DNA of 64,000 nucleotides from Cytospora piceicola (Eukaryota; Ascomycota; Sordariomycetes; Diaporthales; Cytosporaceae): the NCBI GenBank assembly GCA_023375675.1, contig JALQBC010000019.1:434001-498000 (forward strand), in the 5' to 3' direction. Of the stretch, positions 50,201 to 62,087 are shown piece by piece. The notes beneath the pieces are model-generated. The model saw only the letters and a list, made by a program, of their open reading frames with translations. It had not been told where the DNA came from and did not search any database. Each line of letters starts with the position of its first letter. The first letter of the stretch is position 1. A program made the position numbers and the translations under genes.

Positions 50201-51215
50201 GAGGCCGGGGGTATCTGGACATGCAACCCGGGCGGAGTCTCTGCTGCCGTGAGAGGATCCGGAGGCCCCTCCGGTAATCTGGACAGATCTCGGCGAGATC
50301 TATCTTCACGTAGCTGACGAGAGAGTGTTCTATAAATTCGTCATTGTGGATACAGGGTCGGCACATCATAAGAACGACCTCTGGGGTTTCATGGCTACGC
50401 TGGCTTGTTTTACCATAATCAATGCGCGCGCACTTGCGATTTGAGGCTGACTGGAATTGGTTATTTTTGGTGTGCATTGGGTTGGAGGACTCGATATACA
50501 TAGACCGAGGTCCATATTTTCTATCGCATTGCATGTGCAAATGCTACTAAATAGAGAGGTGTAATATCTGTGGGACTTTTGAGGGAGATACAGAGGGAGT
50601 TTGTGTGTGTGCAAGAGAGGCCTCATTTTCTATCTGCGAGATGTCTTCAGCTTGTTTCAGCGTTTGTTGGTCGTAACAAGCCCTTTAGGCGCATGTGCAT
50701 TGCCCGGAGTGTAATGCATCTAACGTCGGCAGTAGTGGATGACGGAGGTTGGGATCCTTGACTGTTGGTTATGTTGTTGGTGATACATACACCGCATCGC
50801 ACCGCATCACATCATATTGTGTAACATCGGTTGTATCGTTGAGCCGATCCGGGGGCGGGTCGAACATTGGACTGATTGCATTGTATTTCACACATTAGTA
50901 GTGCATACCTAGGTATACACACACGGTAGACTGTTTGGTATCAATGTGTCCTGGGCTTCTGCGCAATTGATGTCGACGCATGTAATATGCGCCATCGGCC
51001 CATCTGCGTGTGACACGACGGTTCAATGTTCTCGGGCATTCCAAGGTTCCGATTGTAGGTGACTGTAGAAGATACGAGGCCTTTCTTTCCAGGCAACAAT
51101 CATATCTTTGGCGTTAATCCACGAGTAGGGACTTTAGGGTTCCAAATTGAGGCATTTGTAATAAGGTACTAAGGTAGGTATTTGAAATACAGGCCTCGAT
51201 CCTGCCAGTCAGTAA

Positions 51216-51256
51216 GTGTGTTTTGTGTTTTGTGTTTTGTGTTTTGTGTTTTGTGT
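51216..51256. repeat. (GTGTTTT)n heptamer array
   Basis: About five perfect tandem units of GTGTTTT. Confidence 0.95.
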
Positions 51257-51704
51257 AGTAGTGTAAATAATTTGAGTTTCATTGCAGCTTTAGCGAGGTG
51301 CATGTGCAGTCGCCCCCGGGAGAAGCAATCGAGTCTGTCTGTGTTCCAGCCCCGGTCCGACCCGATCATGCCGATGTCTGTCTTGATTCGGTTTCCCTGT
51401 TTTGTCTGGTGCACCACTCATATGACATCTGGAGTCATTGTTGACTTGTTGACTTGTTGACTTTGCTTCTCGCCACTCCGACTGCCTGACCTGCCCGATT
51501 CCGTAATGCAGGACGCCATTGACGCCGGCCGGCTCAACCAAACTATCCGGTATTGTGAATCGGAGGGGTTTAACAACACATGCCTCTTTTGGGACACATC
51601 GACACCTGCATCAATGAAATCTCCTGTCATTGGATCGTGGTCCCGTTTCTCGCGTATGACAACCAATCTACGGCCGCACCACGCCGAACCCGCCGCAACG
51701 GCTC

Positions 51705-51768
51705 TCAGGGTCCAGGGTCCGTGGTCCAGGGTCCACTGTTCAGGGTCCACTGTTCAGGGTCCAGGGGT
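51705..51768. repeat. GGTCCA minisatellite
   Basis: Repeated CAGGGTCCA units, two of them spaced as CAGGGTCCACTGTT. The array has a 6-9 bp core and an emergent 14-bp unit. Confidence 0.85.
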
Positions 51769-54700
51769 ACTCAAACCTCCACAAAACCATTGTCCATTCC
51801 AGGGCATGGCCCTTGCAGGATTGTCTCACAACGGACTACCATTACAGGTTACAGGTTACACCTGGGCAGGCTACAGGCCATACAGACTGCGAGTTTAGAT
51901 CGTCTCAGAACCTTTTACATGCAGACTTAAGTATCTACCTAAGTACCTACTTTACCTATGTACGTAGCTCTAGCCAGAATCTTAGCTCAGCCCTATGCAG
52001 TCAGTCATGTTGTCCAACCAGACGGTCACTATTTGACAAGCACTGCAAACACCTAAGTGCGATATGTAGATGCCTTAGGTACAAGTCCACTTGAATCGTA
52101 CGACTCCTCCTGCAGACCTCATCGCGTCTTTCGACCAGTCTTGCTGTTCTCCACTACACCTTTCTGACTGCGATTGCTGCAGCCCTGAAGCTCTCACCTC
52201 TCATCGCCAAAGCTGCCATTCAACGAACCCTTCCGCAATTGGCTTCATACCGTACATACCATGTGTCCATGTGGCATGGCCAAGGTAAACAAGCCCATGA
52301 TTCGAGCGTTTCCTCGGTAGGATCACAATCCTCCCTGCCGGCACCTCAAGCTGCCCCTCTCGACACATGGCCACCGTAGGATCCTTCGCCAGGCACCCAA
52401 GACTGCACCGGAGCCTGCTTCTGATGCCACTTGGATATTGTGCGACAACACCAGGAATGGTTGCTTGATCTGACAGCATATCGGATAATCTGTATACACT
52501 GTAGCCGGCCAGCACTGAGTACGATCTCAAGCTAGCGCCAACACCAAGATGCTCACTCTCGTATTCTTTAGATGTGGCTCGACAGTAAACGTTACGTCCT
52601 AATCGCCGTGTTACTACCTACATAATATTCTTACTCTGTATGATTTTATTTTATTTCTTCAGGGCGTCTGTTTACAGCCCCCACGGAAAGTTCCTTGCAT
52701 GACATGCAACTCTGTATTCTGTTTTCAGCCACTCACACCGAACCCTTCAAACCCGTAAGCATCCTTCCTTCTTGTCGTACTAGCTCCAACCTCAGCCACG
52801 ACTCCCCCCAAAACCAAGGCGTGCTCATCTGGGCACGACGTCGAAGCCACACACCGGTTGTCAAGGACGGGCCGAAAGGGGCAGAGGCTCACGAAACTCT
52901 GATCTATCTCTGTCGAGGTCTCAGACACTGCTCCCGGGCATCTGGACGGGGCGGGCCAAAACATTGATTCGAATTTCATGATACCCGATTAGGACCAGCT
53001 GGTTGTATTCGGCGACAACTTCAGCTCCAAAGGCCGACATTGAATCTGTCGATCAAATTACAGGCATCCATCCCTTCAACATCGTCTGGCCTAGGCAGCG
53101 TTCATACTTGATGGCAAGGCATTTGCGAAAATGAATGGCTCTAATGTCGCGAACGGACCATTCTTGGCCCGCCTCGACTGCACTGCTTGGAAATCCTTCC
53201 CGATAAAGACAGGGAAACATTTTAGGGAAAAAAGAAAGAAAATAGGAAAAACAAAAAGGGAATTGACAAACTAGCGATCAAGCCACGCCCAATCCAAGCA
53301 ATGACCGGTTGGTTACACCACGGTACCCCGGGGGATCATGATCTATGTAATCGGCAGATCTGCACATCCACCACCTGGGCGCCCTCTCCAAGATCAATTG
53401 ATGCCGCCTGCTGTCCTCGGGCCCGCATTGCTAGATTTACGGGACTTGAGGCGGGAAGGAATGTTTGGATCTGAAGGAATAAACGAGACGATCTCGCAAA
53501 GGCATATCAGTGATTGAGAAACCAACACCAACACTAAAGATCCTCCCGCCTTGCTAAAACGTGACTTATTTCCTAACCCGGGTCATCGTTGCCCATGGCT
53601 ATACGCCAGTCACTGGGTGTATAAAACATGCCGGCAGGGAGACGTTTGACGACGTAGGCTACCCAGGTACTCTCTCTGGATCGTCCGTTGACGGAGCATG
53701 AACAGGGCTGAACACATGCAGGGTATCTCGGTGGCCCCTACTCTCCTCTGAGACATAGAATGAATCGAAACGAATTAGACTCAATCCATATGTGGACTGT
53801 CGTGTGGATCGTCGTCAGCCGCGTGTGGTGACGGGCAGGCAGATCTCCCGACTCTCTGGGCAGGCGGAACCCTTGGACTGTATGTACTACAGTGTAATTG
53901 AACCCAAGTAGGTAGTAATGTACCAATGTAGGTACCTAATCAGGTAGGTGAGCCCAATCCAAGCCAAGCAGGAAGAACAAGAAAAAACGGCGCCGCATGA
54001 TGGGTAGTTTGTCCCCCGCATGAAAACGAATGCGATGGCTAAACAGCATTGGAGAAAAGCAGAAAACGGTGAGACTCGAGAGTGCTACTCGATTGGGATT
54101 AGTTCCGGCACCAGCCACAAACCCCCAAAGGAAAATAGAATTGTACCACAGTACTACGAGGTGCTGCAAAAAGTGGGTGGGTGCATGTGTACTACTATGT
54201 ACGTACTTCGGTACGCTGTGGGCAGCTCAGATCACTCACTACAGGCATCCGGCATCCCAGAAATCTCACCAATACTTTGAACCCCGCGATGTTTTGTTTC
54301 CATCTCTTCCTCTCTTTGGCACACACACACACACACAAACAAAGTCTACATACTCATCTGAACCCGCCCCATCTAAATACTACATCGTCAAGACCGCATC
54401 GCTTGTTCAACCAACCCGAAAAGTACCTCTCCTCTGTCCCAAATTATCTCAAGTCCCCCAATTGTGCGGCTGCGCCTACCAATGACTGACTCTCCGTGGA
54501 TCGTCCGAGGACAATTCGGTCGAGGGCCTGCTGAGGCAGACAGGCAGAGGTTTGGGGGTGTCGCCAGGTTCCTTTCCCCATGCTTGGACGTCGACAACCG
54601 ATGTACACTTGTCGTTCCGTGTACCTGACAGAGAGAAGACGGTTTCGTTGCTGCCATGTATGGCGTCTGGAACTGCATGAACCCAATGTACATGCAAATG

Positions 54701-55650
54701 CAGTCCCTGGCCCTCGACACCCCGTATTTACGACGAATCTACTTGTCGCTCACGCCCGGCTGCCCCCTTCTCCTTTGTAACATTCCCACATATACGGCCC
54801 TCGTCTATCTTCAGGATCCTCCTGCCTATGTCACTCACCCTCTCACCTCACCTTGCAAGGGACCTGGCCCTGCGCCTCGTCTACTTTTGTCCTGCACCTG
54901 CATGCGGTAGTGTAGTAGTACCGTGCCCTTCCCATCCCTTCCCTTCCTCTTCCCCTTCGCACAGGAACCCCCAGGTACCAGAGCTGGGCTGCACATCTTG
55001 GTCGGATCAGTCATCAGGTCAGATTCCACTGGCGTCACTCTTGTCCTTGCTGTCTGTCGCTTTGGTCCTGCTTCCTGCTTCCTGGTGCCGTTGCTGCCTC
55101 AGCCGGTACTCACCTCGACGCCGCTGGCACCGCAACCCGCTTGCTATTCTTTGCTTTCCTGTCCTTTCCTCTGCCTTTTCCTCCTCCCTCACCTACCTCT
55201 GGTCGTCAGGCTGCAAAAACCTATAAGGTTGCGATGCCTTCCCACCCTTGGCAGCTGTCTAACCTCTCCAGTCCATCACTACCATCTTCTCCTTCGTTCT
55301 TCACTAGGTCATATAAGCTGCTTCCGTTCGCTGGCTTTGCCAACCCGAGTTTCTCTTTTTTGATCGCCTGTCTCCTGTCTCTCGACTTGAACCGTCCGTA
55401 TAATATCCTCGTCATATTCGCTGGCATTTGATCCTTCATACAAGTTATTCCTGCCTTTTTTCAGAGTGCCTGAACCGTTCGTCAACGAGCCCCGCGACTC
55501 TTTGCCCAACATATATCACCAACACATCTCGCCTGCTCGACCTCACTTGACGCCCTTGGCGCCCGACTTGTCACACGCTGCCTCAGCCTATACATTCACT
55601 AGCAAAGTGGACGAATTCATTCACGTGTCACCGTCGTCTTCTCAGTCACC

Positions 55651-55899
55651 ATGTGTTACCAAGTGCTTGAAGTCTACGCACAATGCCGTTGCCTCTACTA
55701 CCAACACGCTGTCGATCGATGCGCCAGGTACGGAACACGGGGCCACGGCATCACACAGAGGACTGTCTATGTCGGGTATGCCTGCATGGTCCACACACCC
55801 GGTCAGTCCTCGCAGTCATCAAACCATGAACATGACTACCCGGACTCTGGATACGGCAGCGGCCGCTCGCCTAGGGGCCGGAAGCCTCAATACCGATGA
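55651..55899 (+). CDS. Small conserved Cys/Tyr-rich fungal protein, unknown function
   Basis: An 82-residue frame from ATG at 55651. The pattern MCYQVLEVYAQCRCLYYQHA, then VDRCARYG..GHGITQRTV-YVGYAC, matches a small conserved protein type that I recognise from many Sordariomycete genomes. These start with MCYxV and share the C-x-C-LYY-H and GHG motifs. Cysteines lie at 2, 12, 14, 24 and 45. There is no signal peptide or membrane helix, so Cys and His may bind metal. The C-terminal 30 residues are Ser/Gly/Tyr-rich and basic, probably disordered. No function is known to me. The gene sits alone in an 18-kb gene-poor tract, after a long C/T-rich leader and before a T-rich 3' flank. A longer overlapping frame (55466-55921) in another phase is taken as a shadow. 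Confidence 0.75.
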   Translation: MCYQVLEVYAQCRCLYYQHAVDRCARYGTRGHGITQRTVYVGYACMVHTPGQSSQSSNHEHDYPDSGYGSGRSPRGRKPQYR

Positions 55900-57933
55900 A
55901 AAGTTCTGTCTTCGACACTAGGCTACTGTTCATGGCATTCTCCGCCTGTGGAGAGGTTCAACATGGGGCATTGGGTCCACTACCTCTATTCGTTCAGACC
56001 GAGGCCATCGTCTGTCGCGCAACCGCCATCCCAGCTATCGTACCTGTTCGTTGGCTACGATAGTCTGATGTCGACCTCCGCACCATCAGAGCTTCGGTGA
56101 CAAAGTCCTTCCCACCCACGCCGGATGCCACGCCGCTACAGCCCACAGGGAGTCTATTATCGAAGACACAGAGCCGGGGAATTCCATACAGACAATCCGG
56201 GGATAACGACCGACCTGTATGGGGTTAGACAATACAATCGAAAAAAGAAAGAGTGAACGAAAAACAAACATTGGGGCTCAAACGACACAACATATCAAAC
56301 GAGGCATTCCAGTTATCGCTTCTCGACCCTTTTCCTCTTCCAATCCCGGCGGCCACGTCTCTCCAGAGGACGGAACCTTGGGGTCTGTCTTCCGGCCTGT
56401 CTTTCGTCGTGTCTCGAACATTTTCTGTCATATTTTGTTCTTGGGTTGAAATTTTGGTGTTTCGTGGTTGAGCGAGCATAGCAGGGGTTCATTGTCGGCA
56501 CATCTTATCACTTGCTTCGGATCTTAGACTTGATTTTTTTTTTTTTCCTTTTTGGGAGTTTCATTCGGTTACACGTTGCCTCGCGGCGGCATTCTGCTTT
56601 ACAGGTGTTTCTCCTTCCTCTCTCTTTTTTCCGCAGCAGTCTCATCTTGGGGGCCAGTCCTCACATTGGGCGGGCGCCTGCACTGTTCCTGTTTTTTTGG
56701 TTCAAATTTGTTGTTGTCTTTTTTTCTGGATAGCGAGTGGCTTGTGTTTTGTCTTCTTCTTTCTTTCATATACTGTACCTGGGATCGCATTGGGCAAGGG
56801 GGAAAATACCAGGCGTTGGACGGAATGGGACCTCGATGAGAGAGCATTTGGCGGGCTGGTGCATTCGGCTGTGGGCTTCATTGTTTGATCTACCTTTTCC
56901 TTGTGGCTGTGTTTTTCGTTTCCTGTCATCATTTTCATCTCTCTCTCAATTCCATCTTTCCATATGCATCCATTGGTACTTTCTTTCAGTGTTCTGTGTC
57001 ACCATTCTAACTACTAAAATTCATCCATTCCCTGCTTCGAGAGCAGCGAAGGGCATGCTGGGCAGCAGCCGAGGCTGGAAACTCGATACGGGCCCCGAGG
57101 CGGGCCAACCCAACTCTACTCTTTCCATTCGATCACATGCTCCGAGAGCTGTCTTATCGGTGGGAGGGAGAAATAAACATCAAGCCATCAGGATGGCTTG
57201 GGTTGCGGATCAATTTACGGGAGGTTCCTTTAGCGGGGCGGAAGGATCCTCCACGGCACTCACCTTCCTTTATGGCTTGCGCCTCGACTCAACCACGACG
57301 ACCCCTCCTCGACCGCGGGGCAACAACATCGGAGAAACTGGTTTCGGGCGCCATCCTTACAGCGGGACATACGAGAGGTGGCGTCTTTTCTTCTGATGTA
57401 CGGTTGTGGCACGAGGGCGTCGGCGAGGCTGGCTGGGGTGGTTACCAGATTGGGTCCAGGAGGCGCATACTGCGGATGGGATTCCGGGGAACTTTTGCAC
57501 GGGCTGGTATACCCGTATCTGCATACTTCGGAAATACAAAATCCTTGATATTCACAAAAGTCCGAAGATACCATGAAAGTATATTGCACCTCGTGAATGT
57601 GTATCGTCTCCATAGGTGGTAGGTAGTCTTGCTTAGCAAAGCAAGGAAATTACAGGCATGCCTGACTTGAGAAGTAAAGGCGATGAAAATAGGCCCTCCC
57701 TGCCCTGCCATGCCCACGCGAATACGGGGGAGGGTTAGTACAGTTGGAGGCCACAGTAGTTCGCATGCAGGTCGAATTTTTTCGAGCCCGAAACGGCTGC
57801 CCAAAGGGGAGGTATGTCTAGAGCTCGGTTTGTTTTTGGCTTGCTTGCAACGTGTGGCCGTTGTTGGCTGGCTGTGCGGCCAGGTCGGTTCCCGAGGTCG
57901 GTACTGGGTGCCGAGGTCGGGACCGGGTGCCAT

Positions 57934-57981
57934 GGGGGGGGGGGGTGGTGGTGGTGGTGGTGGAGGAGGAGGTGGACTGGT
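57934..57981. repeat. G12 run and (GGT)n
   Basis: A homopolymer run of about twelve G passes into seven GGT and then GGA units. This is a strong candidate for G-quadruplex structure on the plus strand. Confidence 0.9.
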
Positions 57982-58546
57982 GGGACATTGGGGGCCCTGG
58001 GAATTGCGGAGGGATCCATCTTTCGGCCCTGCACCAGGTACGTGACAGTGACGACCCTTTCCATCCTTTTTTTGGGGCTGTGAGTTCGCCCTGGTCGCAG
58101 ATAGGGGGGGGGGGGGAAGTATCGTGTGCGTGTGTGATTTTTGTTGCGGCCGAGGGCCGGGCGTGCAATGATTACTTAGCCCATCTAACGCACATGTGGA
58201 TGTTGTGTGGCATATACGTCTAGGTACCAACAGCGTCATGCAGGTTGCATGCGAATGATACCACCTAGGTACATGCTCTACACGAGCCGTTGAGGCTCCC
58301 GGATCACCCCTGGGAGGGTGAGATGAGATATTCTCGTGCGACACTAAAGAGCATTGCATTGCATTGCATTCTGGGCTGCATGATGACGGCGGGGGGGGGG
58401 GTGGGGGGAAAGGAAGGAAGGAAGAAGAAGAAAAAAGGACAAAAAAGAAAAAAAGAGTGGTTCTGGAAATATTTTCTTATTTGGGGGTATGGTGGAAAAG
58501 GACCCAGCGACGTGGAGAGGTATCCTCATTTGGTAACAAGAGATTA

Positions 58547-58575
58547 TGTGGGTGTGTGTGTGTGTGTGTGTGTGC
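58547..58575. repeat. (GT)n microsatellite
   Basis: About fourteen GT units; a second GT run lies at 58768-58789. Confidence 0.9.
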
Positions 58576-59349
58576 TCTTGTGGAATGTGAGTGGTGGAAC
58601 GCATGTGGGATAAGCGCCCGAAGCGCTGGGAGCGGAGACAAAGCGAGAGAGAGACAGAGAGAGAGACGCGGTGAGAATATGTCGTAATACCCTCCTGTCC
58701 GTGGGGTTACCTTTTGAAGGCGGCATATGTGGATTAGGAAATAGGGTCTGTGTGTGAGTGTATATGTGGTGTGTGTGTGTGTGTGTGTGCAAGTGAGATG
58801 TAAGATTTGTAAGATCCAGGGGTCCATCCATCCATCCATGGATAAATGGATGGCATGCCGTAGTAGCCCAAGCAGTCAGTCAGCCATTCGGTCAGTCAGA
58901 CTGCCCGACCGACCGGTGTGAGATGGTGGATAGGGTAGATGACGGAATACTATTTGCTGGCTCGGGTCTGCTTGATTATGGATCATGGTGTGGGGTGGGG
59001 GGGGAGGGGGGTGTGTTGTTCAAGAAAAGATGCATTTTGATCGCAAATGAGATTCAAGAACGAACATGTCAAACTTGGTACGCTAAGCGGATGAATGCTA
59101 CCTTACCCCTAGCCCTACCGTCAGCATACAAAGGTATTATGAGAGACAGGAGAGAGAGAGAGAGAGTGTGTGTGTGAGAGTGAGAGAGATAGGGAGTGAG
59201 ACATATGTGAGTAAGACAGGATGGATGTCTTCTCCCGCCGTCCCGCGGCTGCTCGGCCAATCGGGAGTTTTGCGTCTCGTTATTTTTGCCTGGCATGTCT
59301 GCACAACAATAGATGGATGCGACACAACGATCAGATCGGCGTTCAGTCA

Positions 59350-59414
59350 TGTAGTACTGTAGTACTGTAGTATTATAGCCATTGTAGTATTGTGGTATTG
59401 TAGTATTGTAGTAC
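59350..59414. repeat. (GTAGTAYT)n octamer array
   Basis: Seven or so degenerate units alternating GTAGTACT and GTAGTATT, interrupted once by ATAGCCATT. Confidence 0.85.
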
Positions 59415-61840
59415 GTGTGTGGGCCGCATTCCTCCTTGGCGTGGTCGAAGCCCGAGAAAGCAAACTGACCCAGACGCAACCCAGGTGACATCGTGTCCTG
59501 CACAGCATCATATTTGAGCCACAATTCGTTTTCCGAGGAGAAGGATTTATCGGACCCCTCTAGAGGGAATTTGTTCGTCTTCTTTTTCTGGCGCCGCCCA
59601 TGTTTTGGCGCCGTCATCTTGGCGCGATGCGAGGACTAGATGCGATGCGATGCGATGGCGATGAGGGAGGGACCTTGTTGTTCAAACCGGATCGGTTGAT
59701 GGGCATTGGGCGGGCGGGCGGGAGGGCAGGGCAGGGCAGGGAGGGGGGGGGGGTTGTGTCCCCTGGGCGGGACGGCAGATTAACCTAGCGGGGCCCCGGG
59801 AAAGACAGGTCTAAAAATAAGCCCCCACCCGTCCGCCTTGTCGATCACGGCCTGCGGGAAAAACCCCACTAATCTATCAATATATGTACTATACTGTAGT
59901 CTGTCTACTAAGTACTGGGTATACTAAGTACTATACATATTTGAAATGTGTACAGTACTTACATTGCATGTGCATGTATGTATGTATGTACCTAGGTACT
60001 TAAGTATGTATTTACTGCCCGTTAGGTGCCCCAACGCCCTCGGGAGAAGCACCAAGGCGTCCTGGCTTTATCGGTTCAACCCTTACATTACGCAGTACAT
60101 CTTAAAAAGAAATGACCACTTTAATCTCCCGCAGCCATGGATACCTTATGGAGGTTATTACATCCACCCGCATCTGTGCTGGCGCGGATGGTCGAATAAG
60201 CAACATCCCCGTCCCCGGCTGTGGCAGGGGTCTGACCACATGGGCAGCGGCTTGGGGGCTAAAAATACCATAGACAGCCATCGACTAGAACCTAAATACA
60301 TGCCGGCAACATGGCTACTAGGAATAATATGGTTTGGTATGGCTGGTACCCAGTATGGCTGATGCTTATGTCATTGCTACAGATACTGCTTCTGCTTATG
60401 TTAGCCTAGGGTGATGCTCGCATCAGTGCTGCTACTTGGTGCTGCTTATACCGCTGCTTACTTACCTACCAAGTAGGCAATTAGGCACGTTTATCGTCCT
60501 TGTCCCTTGCAGTGCCATGAGGCTGTATCTCCTCCTTTTGGATTCTCTCGGTGGGCAATTTCCTTCTTTCGGTAATCAGCCGCCCCCAAATTTGGATCTT
60601 TTAGTCTATACGGCCACGTTGGCCACGTTTTTGTTTCTCCAATGCCGTCGTGGTCGCACGACATCTGGGAACCTGCACCGGCCGTGATGGTGACGGAGCC
60701 GTGGGCCCTCCAAGGGAGAAGACCACTCTGCGAGCCTCAACATGGGTGGCACGGGCTGCTCAGGTGCGGTACAATCCACAGGAGAATAGCAAAGCTGTTG
60801 GCTTGAGAAGTGAAGCATCTCATGTAACCATATCCTACCAACCAACTACCGCCCCGATGTTGTATGTGATGCTCCTGCACCCGAGCAGCAGCACTCTGTT
60901 TTATTCCTGGCCCGGCTCAGCACGCCAGCCAGCGACAGAGTGTTAGCCCCGGGGGCTGTACGTAGAAGCTTGCCCGTCGGCACTGAAGTGTCGGCTGCGG
61001 CGAAGCAGAACTCTTGCCTCTCCCCCACTGCGAGCGTGCGGCGGCACAAGATCGCGCTCCGGCTCTCGTTGTGTCGCCGCCGTTCCTGTCTCAGGTTGGG
61101 GCCGTTTCAAGAATACCGGCGTGGGTTGCGCACCGATGGACTCCTGGTTGGGGAGAGTCAAAACAACATCGGATGGGATGGGATCGGATTTCGGATAGAT
61201 CTTTTCATGGGCTGCCATGATGACCATCTCATGTTGGTCCCTCCCGGCCCGTTGGTTACGTGATTTGGACCCCCCCCCTTCTCTCTCTCTCCTCAGGTCC
61301 GGGGCGGAGGAAGAAACCCAGCCTGACAGCCGCAGCCTATCCAGCCCACCCAGCCCGGTATGTGCGTACTGAGAGGAGCCGATCGGTGGCCCGGGATGCG
61401 TGTGGGGAGCAGTGCCCGTGGCGGCGATGGAGCGCTCTCTTCTGGGTCCGTTTCGGAATTTGCAGAACTGTGTAGTGTTGGGATCGGGGTTGAGCGTGTT
61501 GGCAAATGGAAGTTGGGTGTGAACAGTTTGATGTTGGCCTCGGAAATGCACAGGTCCTCGAGTACCTAGGTACTTACTTGGTTAGCTGGTTAGGTAGGTA
61601 CCTAGAGCGGCTAGCAAGGGTCCCTAAAATGCCGGTATACCCCTGAGCTACCCCACCATTAGTGCACATACCAAGTCTGCGATAAACTTGCCGTTTCTGA
61701 CGCGTCAGACGCGTCGATCGGGAATACCTTAATAAGTAGGAAGCTACCGCGACGGTGTGCAACTCACTGCCGTGACTGTGTACAAGGCTACACAGCACCC
61801 GGTGGCAGAGGTGAACTCGCGTACCTACCACACTACTTGG

Positions 61841-61992
61841 CTAACCTGCCAGCCTACCAGCGTACCAGCGTACCAGCCCACCAGACTACCAGCCTACCAG
61901 CCTGCCAACCTACCAGCCTACCAAACCTACCAGCCTACCAGCCTTCCATGCTAACCTGTCAGCCTGCTAGCCCGCTAACCTGCCAAACTGCC
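61841..61992. repeat. (CCAGCCTA)n minisatellite
   Basis: About 18 degenerate 8-bp units (CCAGCCTA, CCAGCGTA, CCAACCTA, CTAACCTG) directly upstream of the F-box gene. Translated in one frame it gives a Leu-Pro-Ala-Tyr-Gln repeat, which I take as chance. Confidence 0.9.
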
Positions 61993-62087
61993 ACATTGTT
62001 GTTGACGGCAACCATCGTCAATGTCAGTTGGCCTTCCTTCAACCACCCACCCTCCTTTGACGTTGCAGCACACGCCTCACCGCAAAG

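Larger units (their letters stand above)
44202..55650. other. 11.4-kb region without a supported gene
   Basis: I find no known domain on either strand. The longest open frame (47655-48701 minus, 348 codons) has the composition of translated GC-rich noncoding DNA. Another (46535-47158 plus) starts with a homopolymer G run. The region has simple repeats, a 7-mer array at 51216, a GGTCCA minisatellite at 51705 and TACCTAGGTA at 45773 and 50906. The last 800 bases are strongly C/T-rich and look like the promoter and long 5' leader of the small gene at 55651. Confidence 0.55.
55900..62087. other. 6.2-kb region without a supported gene
   Basis: T-rich 3' flank at 56400-57000, then many simple repeats: GGT, GT, GA and an octamer array. 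TACCTAGGTA copies lie at 59989 and 61563. Frames at 57442-58359 minus, 59069-59617 minus and 60943-61551 minus run through repeats or lack any family signal. The last 250 bases hold an 8-mer minisatellite and the F-box gene promoter. Confidence 0.55.

Noticed and set aside
55466..55921. 151-codon frame overlapping the small conserved gene
   Set aside because: A different phase from the conserved MCYxV frame and no recognisable content.
57442..58359. 305-codon minus-strand frame
   Set aside because: Contains a polyproline run from the GGT/G12 repeat and no recognisable domain.
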